In this document: one piece after another, positions 60,200 through 64,000 of the stretch
Layout of the letters: the number at the start of each line of letters is the position of its first letter
Position numbering within the stretch: the stretch's first letter is position 1
DNA from: Swaminathania salitolerans
Lineage (GTDB): Bacteria > Pseudomonadota > Alphaproteobacteria > Acetobacterales > Acetobacteraceae
DNA length: 64,000 bases
Assembly: GCF_025994315.1 (NCBI RefSeq)
Contig: NZ_BAQE01000005.1
Strand: one strand, 5' to 3'
Notes under the pieces: model-generated
The model's database searches: none
What the model was told of the DNA's origin: nothing
What the model saw: only the letters and a program-made list of their open reading frames with translations
Program-made: the position numbers and the translations under genes

Positions 60200-60285
60200 T
60201 GTGGCAAAAGCGGCTCATACCGGCATAACAGGGCGTATCGCAGTCCCGGTGTGAGCCGGGTGGAAGTACGAATAGGAAAACCGGG

Positions 60286-61278
60286 ATGCCTTTTTCGCCG
60301 AAATACAAAGTGACGGATCGCAACCTCGCACTCGAACTCGTTCGCGTGACCGAGGCTGCGGCCATCTCGTCATCGGCCTGGACGGGCCGTGGGGAAAAGA
60401 ACGAGGCTGACGGTGCGGCCGTGCAGGCCATGCGGGCCGCTTTCGACACGGTGGCGATCGAGGGGACGGTCGTCATCGGCGAGGGCGAGATGGACGAGGC
60501 GCCGATGCTCTATATCGGCGAGAAGGTGGGCGCTGGCGGCCCGAAAATGGATATTGCCGTCGATCCCCTCGAAGGCACGAATCTCTGCGCCAAGGACATG
60601 CCCAATGCGATGACCATGGTGGCCCTGGCCGAGGGCGGCAATTTCCTGCACGCCCCCGATATCTACATGGAAAAGCTGGTGGTCGGCCCGAACCTGCCGC
60701 CCGATCTCATCGATATCGACGCGCCGATCGAGACCACGCTCCGTGATCTCGCGAAAGCGAAAGGCAAGGATATCTCGGCACTCACCATGTGTGCCCTCGA
60801 CCGCGAGCGGCACGAGGAGCTGATCGCCCGCGCCAGGGAAGCCGGCGCGCGTGTTATGCTTCTCACCGACGGTGACGTGGCTGCTGCCATCGCCGCCTGC
60901 ATGGATGAGAGCCGCGTCGATATCTATGCCGGATCGGGCGGCGCGCCGGAAGGCGTTCTCGCTGCTGCGGCCGTGCGATGCGTGGGCGGTCAGATGCAGG
61001 GCCGCCTTCTTTTCGAGGACGAAAGCCAGGTCGAACGTGCAAGGGAAATGGACCCGGGCAAGGACCCGACCCGCAAGCTCGGCCTGCACGACATGGCGCG
61101 CGGCGACGTGCTCTTTTCCGCGACGGGCGTAACGACCGGCACGTTGCTGCGCGGCGTGCGTTTCTACGGCCCCACGGTCGCCCGGACCCACTCGATCGTC
61201 ATGCGGTCGAAATCGGCTACCGTCCGCTTCATCGAAGGGCGTCACGATTTCTCCACCAAGACATGGGCAGGTCACTGA
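60286..61278 (+). CDS. glpX: Fructose-1,6-bisphosphatase class II (GlpX)
   Basis: Gluconeogenic phosphatase of 330 residues. GlpX signatures are VTEAAAISSSAWTGRGEKNEADGAAVQAMR, VIGEGEMDEAPMLYIGEKVG (metal-binding acidic residues), VDPLEGTNLCAKDMPNAM and YAGSGGAPEGVLAAAAVRCVGGQMQGRL. It is 86 nt after hom and 21 nt before recJ; the hom-glpX-recJ order recurs in related bacteria. The first codon of recJ is embedded in a hairpin in the short gap. Confidence 0.97.
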   Translation: MPFSPKYKVTDRNLALELVRVTEAAAISSSAWTGRGEKNEADGAAVQAMRAAFDTVAIEGTVVIGEGEMDEAPMLYIGEKVGAGGPKMDIAVDPLEGTNLCAKDMPNAMTMVALAEGGNFLHAPDIYMEKLVVGPNLPPDLIDIDAPIETTLRDLAKAKGKDISALTMCALDRERHEELIARAREAGARVMLLTDGDVAAAIAACMDESRVDIYAGSGGAPEGVLAAAAVRCVGGQMQGRLLFEDESQVERAREMDPGKDPTRKLGLHDMARGDVLFSATGVTTGTLLRGVRFYGPTVARTHSIVMRSKSATVRFIEGRHDFSTKTWAGH

Positions 61279-61292
61279 TCTCCCCTTATAAC

Positions 61293-61315
61293 GGGGCGCA
61301 TGTCCGATGCGCCCC
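61293..61315 (+). promoter_or_regulatory. Hairpin spanning the recJ start codon
   Basis: GGGGCGCAT (61293-61301) and ATGCGCCCC (61307-61315) are perfect reverse complements with a 5-nt loop GTCCG. The recJ ATG (61300-61302) lies at the end of the left arm. In the mRNA the helix would hide the start codon, or it could act as a weak terminator for glpX; there is no T-run. Confidence 0.6.
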
Positions 61316-63108
61316 GCCAGTTTTCCCCGGCCCCTGCCGTTCTCGACGTTCTTGAAAGCGGTAGTTCGCGACGGTGGATCTGGCGCGATGAGGGTCTGGC
61401 CGAGGAAAACAGCCGTCACAGCCTTGCTCTTGCGCAACGTGCCGGCATTCCGGAACTTCTGGGACGTATTCTCCACACCCGCGGCATAGATCTCATGCGG
61501 GCCGCCCAGTTTCTCGACCCGAAATTGCGGGACTGGCTACCCGATCCTTCATCTCTGCAAGGCATGGATGCGGTTGCAACGCGTCTGGCCGACGCGGTTC
61601 AGGCCAAAGAGACAATCGGCATTTTCGGCGATTACGATGTCGATGGTGCCTGCGGAACCGCATTACTGGCGGAGACGCTGGAAGAACTCGGCTGCCCGGT
61701 CCTGCATCATATTCCGGACCGGCAGAAGGAGGGATACGGACCGAACGGGCCCGCCCTCGCCGCGATGCGCGAAAAAGGCGCGACGCTTCTCATCTGCGTC
61801 GATTGCGGCACTGCTGCGGTGGCCCTTCTGAGTGAAATGGCGCTCTCGGGCGATATCGTCGTTCTCGACCATCACAAACCTGACGGCGCCATTCTGCCCG
61901 CGTGTCTCGTCGTCAATCCGAACCGTCTCGACTGCCAGTCCGGCCTCGGTCATCTCTGCGCGACCGGCGTGGCCTTTCTGACCATGATCGCGACCTGCCG
62001 GAGTCTCCGCCATCTCGGCTGGTTCGGCACACATGCCGAGCCCGCTCTCATGCGCAAGCTGGATCTGGTCGCTCTGGCCACGATCTGCGATGTCATGCCG
62101 CTTCGCGACCTCAACCGGGCCCTCGTCGCACAGGGTCTGCGCATTCTGGGGCGAGGCGAACGCCTCGGGCTGGCGACTCTGGCCTCGGTCGCCGGGGTCA
62201 GGGAGACGGCCAGCGCCATGGCGTGCGGTTTCGCACTCGGCCCGCGCATCAATGCGGGCGGACGTATCGCACAGGCCGATCTCGGCGTGCAGCTCCTCCT
62301 TTGCGACGATGCCTTCACGGCGCGTGCGCTTGCTGAAAAACTCGACGAGATCAATCGCCAGAGGCAGAGCGTCGAAGCCGATATTCTCACTGAAGCGCAT
62401 CGGCAGGCTGAGCAGCAGCTGGAATCCGGTCATGCCGTCCTCTTCCTCCATGGCGCGGACTGGCATCCCGGGGTGGTGGGCATCGTCGCCGGACGTATCC
62501 GCGAGCGCAGCAACCGGCCTGTTCTCGTCGGCGCGAGTCAGGACGGGGTTCTCAAGGGATCGGCCCGCTCCGTACCCGGGCTCGATATCGGTGCCGCGAT
62601 CATCGCTGCCCGTCAGGCGGGTCTGATCCTGACGGGAGGCGGTCACGCCATGGCGGCCGGATTTGCTCTTCAGGAGGACGGAATCGAGGCCTTCCACCGG
62701 TTTCTGGACGAAAAGCTCGCCGCGGCCCTGACACGCCCCCGTCACGACGCTCTGTGCATAGACGGGATCGTGAGCCTGCGCGGCGCGACACCTGAAATCG
62801 CGACCCAGCTCGCCCGGCTCGGCCCTTTCGGGCCGGGAAACGACGAGCCCGTCATCGCGATCACCCGGGTTCGCGTCGTCAAGTCCGAGCGCATCGGCAG
62901 GGACGGCAATACGCTGCGTGTCGTCCTTCAGGGCGAGGACGGAGGCCGGTTGCGCGGTCTCGTCTTCCGTGCCGCGGACAAGGCTTTCGCCGCAGTTCTG
63001 GAAGACAGGGCAATGCCGGTCCTGCATGTGGCCGGACAGCTCCGCTGCGAGCAATGGCAAGGGCGGGACATGCTGAGTTTCTTTATTTTGGACGCCGCCA
63101 CACTTTAG
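61300..63108 (+). CDS. recJ: Single-stranded-DNA exonuclease RecJ
   Basis: 5'-3' single-strand exonuclease of DNA repair and recombination, 602 residues. DHH-family motifs: IGIFGDYDVDGACGTALL (Asp111, 113, 115), LLICVDCGTAA, VVLDHHKPDGAILPACLVVNPNR, and the DHHA1 region ending GGGHAMAAGFAL. A C-terminal OB-like domain follows (about 470-600). The start ATG 61300 lies in a 9-bp hairpin; no other start with a clear ribosome site is seen nearby. 21 nt after glpX. Length slightly above the 577 aa of E. coli RecJ. Confidence 0.95.
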   Translation: MSDAPRQFSPAPAVLDVLESGSSRRWIWRDEGLAEENSRHSLALAQRAGIPELLGRILHTRGIDLMRAAQFLDPKLRDWLPDPSSLQGMDAVATRLADAVQAKETIGIFGDYDVDGACGTALLAETLEELGCPVLHHIPDRQKEGYGPNGPALAAMREKGATLLICVDCGTAAVALLSEMALSGDIVVLDHHKPDGAILPACLVVNPNRLDCQSGLGHLCATGVAFLTMIATCRSLRHLGWFGTHAEPALMRKLDLVALATICDVMPLRDLNRALVAQGLRILGRGERLGLATLASVAGVRETASAMACGFALGPRINAGGRIAQADLGVQLLLCDDAFTARALAEKLDEINRQRQSVEADILTEAHRQAEQQLESGHAVLFLHGADWHPGVVGIVAGRIRERSNRPVLVGASQDGVLKGSARSVPGLDIGAAIIAARQAGLILTGGGHAMAAGFALQEDGIEAFHRFLDEKLAAALTRPRHDALCIDGIVSLRGATPEIATQLARLGPFGPGNDEPVIAITRVRVVKSERIGRDGNTLRVVLQGEDGGRLRGLVFRAADKAFAAVLEDRAMPVLHVAGQLRCEQWQGRDMLSFFILDAATL

Positions 63109-63155
63109 GGTTGACCCCCAAAGCGCGCTGGGATACTCACCCGCTCACGCCTCCA

Positions 63156-63231
63156 GTCCCGTTCGTCTAGAGGCCTAGGACACCGCCCTTTCACGGCGGC
63201 AACACGGGTTCGAATCCCGTACGGGACGCCA
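63156..63231 (+). tRNA. tRNA-Glu (anticodon TTC)
   Basis: A 76-nt cloverleaf: acceptor GTCCCGT with ACGGGAC, anticodon stem-loop CCGCCCTTTCACGGCGG giving TTC, T loop GTTCGAATC, and encoded CCA ending at 63231. The 3' end is probably the attachment site of the element whose integrase relic follows. Confidence 0.97.
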
Positions 63232-63316
63232 CGGCATTGACCGCAGTTTTCTGCGGGATGCAGCCGGTTAGAAGCAAAATCCTGATTTACCAAAATATCG
63301 GTTTCGCGCCATTCCT

Positions 63317-63340
63317 GAGCCAGTCAGGAAATACTGGCTC
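63317..63340. repeat. Inverted repeat downstream of tRNA-Glu
   Basis: GAGCCAGT (63317-63324) and ACTGGCTC (63333-63340) form a perfect 8-bp stem with an 8-nt loop, in non-coding DNA between the tRNA and the integrase fragment. No T-run follows on either strand. It may belong to the integrated element. Confidence 0.5.
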
Positions 63341-63425
63341 TTCGGTATCAGGGGCTTCGCATGAGCGAATCAGAAAATTCAGGCATCGGTCCGTCCACAG
63401 GTAAACCGCTCCCCAAGCACGTCTG

Positions 63426-63671
63426 ATGCCGTGGACCCGGCCGATATCGGGCAGAAAAATGGTCGATGGCAAACGCCTGAGAAAGACCTTCGCATCCTCA
63501 GCTCTGGCTCGTCGCTGGCTCACTGAAAAACGCGCCGAGGTCGATCTGAGGCAGTTCAACGACACATCGTCCCTCGACAGGACACCTCTCAGACGATTGG
63601 TGGAACGCTATCGTGACGAATGCGTGACCCACCGCGCGGTTAGCGTCCTGTCGGGAATATTGCGTGAGTAA
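63426..63671 (+). pseudogene. N-terminal fragment of a tyrosine-type site-specific integrase
   Basis: An 81-residue frame that ends early. The sequence MPWTRPISGRKMVDGKRLRKTFASSALARRWLTEKRAEVDLRQFNDTSSLDRTPLRRLVERYRDECVTHR has the layout of the arm-type DNA-binding and start of the core-binding domain of phage integrases (basic strand, RKTFAS.ALARRWLTEKRAEVD, then a helix with ERYRDE). The catalytic domain is missing; the frame stops at 63671. It lies 195 nt after tRNA-Glu, the usual position of an integrase next to its attachment site. A short frame 63361-63425 directly upstream may be part of the same broken gene. Confidence 0.65.
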
Positions 63672-63677
63672 AAATCG

Positions 63678-64000
63678 ATGCGCCTGTTCGTGACGGGGCC
63701 AACTGGCAGTGGGAAGTCAACACTGGCTGCAAAACTGGCTCAGAGGACAGCTGTACCGCTGTTCCCGCTCGATGAAATCCACTGGGTCCGCTGTCTCTCT
63801 GGGGATAGGCGGCGCGATCCTGCTGAACGCCTGTCCATGCTCGGAGAGATCGTGCAGCTCGATGCCTGGGTCATCGAAGGCGTGCAGTTCAGGTGGACTG
63901 ATATAGCGATGGAACGAGCAAACCGTATCGTCATTCTCGATCCTCCACGTTGGCGCACCATAACGCGTATCCTGCGCCGTTTCGTCAATCGCCGACGCTT
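63678..64000 (+). CDS. P-loop NTPase, adenylate kinase-like (partial, cut by window end)
   Basis: Open frame of at least 107 residues from ATG 63678 running off the window. It begins MRLFVTGPTGSGKSTLAAKLAQRTAVPLFPLDEIHW: Walker A GPTGSGKST at residues 7-15, then an LDEIHW segment, AWVIEGVQF, and RIVILDPPRWRTITRILRRFVNRR. This is the layout of small adenylate-kinase-like proteins sometimes annotated as DNA topology modulation protein or FlaR. It follows the integrase fragment by 6 nt and is probably part of the same acquired segment. Function unknown. Confidence 0.75.
   Translation, partial: MRLFVTGPTGSGKSTLAAKLAQRTAVPLFPLDEIHWVRCLSGDRRRDPAERLSMLGEIVQLDAWVIEGVQFRWTDIAMERANRIVILDPPRWRTITRILRRFVNRRR

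Noticed and set aside
63740..63988. Minus-strand open frame at the right edge
   Set aside because: The plus strand carries a Walker A motif in an uninterrupted frame from 63678; the minus frame has no features.

Overview
The window looks like a chromosomal segment of an alphaproteobacterium, most likely an acetic acid bacterium (Acetobacteraceae). This rests on the GC-rich coding sequence, the separate F1 operon (atpHAGDC), the conserved nfu / tsaB / rimI / mucR / fur / olsB / lnt gene neighbourhood, a secreted gluconolactonase-type protein, two TonB-dependent receptors and a periplasmic copper protein. The genus cannot be fixed from sequence alone. About 57 protein genes, five tRNAs, one integrase relic and several regulatory elements can be supported.

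Layout. 1-4.7 kb: F1 ATP synthase operon on the minus strand, with atpC cut by the window edge. 5-11.3 kb: a secreted cupin-like protein, tRNA-Gly(TCC), tRNA-Trp-secE-nusG closed by a strong terminator, the pqiABC lipid-transport operon and tRNA-Thr. 11.4-15.5 kb: a RES/Xre toxin-antitoxin pair with a perfect 16-bp inverted repeat upstream, a hexapeptide acetyltransferase, an amino acid permease and tRNA-Gly(GCC). 15.6-18 kb: a CnoX-like thioredoxin, a Trm112-like protein, a small lipoprotein and a tyrosine phosphatase. 18-24.6 kb: minus-strand housekeeping and envelope block (xre, lnt, olsB, fur, mucR, rimI, tsaB, nitroreductase, nfuA) interrupted by a plus-strand TusA-like gene. 24.7-31.1 kb: an OmpR/EnvZ-type two-component pair and a tonB-exbB-exbD-exbD-TPR energy-transduction cluster containing an internal terminator-like hairpin. 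31.4-35.4 kb: prfB with a classical programmed +1 frameshift, and a class A penicillin-binding protein. 35.5-42.8 kb: gluconolactonase-like protein, phosphoglucomutase, secreted GH39-like hydrolase and a TonB-dependent receptor. 42.9-46.4 kb: katG-pseudoazurin-cytochrome b561, all exported or membrane proteins, behind a good match to an OxyR operator. 46.7-53.7 kb: hemC, then a GntR regulator divergent from a receptor / dicarboxylate carrier / malate-lactate dehydrogenase cluster. 53.7-56.3 kb: an accessory ClpP followed by two coupled diiron ferritin-like proteins of unknown function. 56.5-63.1 kb: an OmpA-like lipoprotein, then aminotransferase, hom, glpX and recJ. 63.2-64 kb: tRNA-Glu followed by an integrase N-terminal fragment and a P-loop protein that runs off the window, which is the edge of an old integrated element.

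How the genes work together. The tonB cluster could energise both TonB-dependent receptors. One receptor sits with a secreted glycosidase and the other with an inner-membrane carrier and a dehydrogenase, giving plausible outer membrane-to-cytoplasm uptake routes. KatG, pseudoazurin and cytochrome b561 form a plausible peroxide-responsive periplasmic unit. The clpP-diiron-diiron operon is the least explained stretch and the best candidate for an undescribed system.
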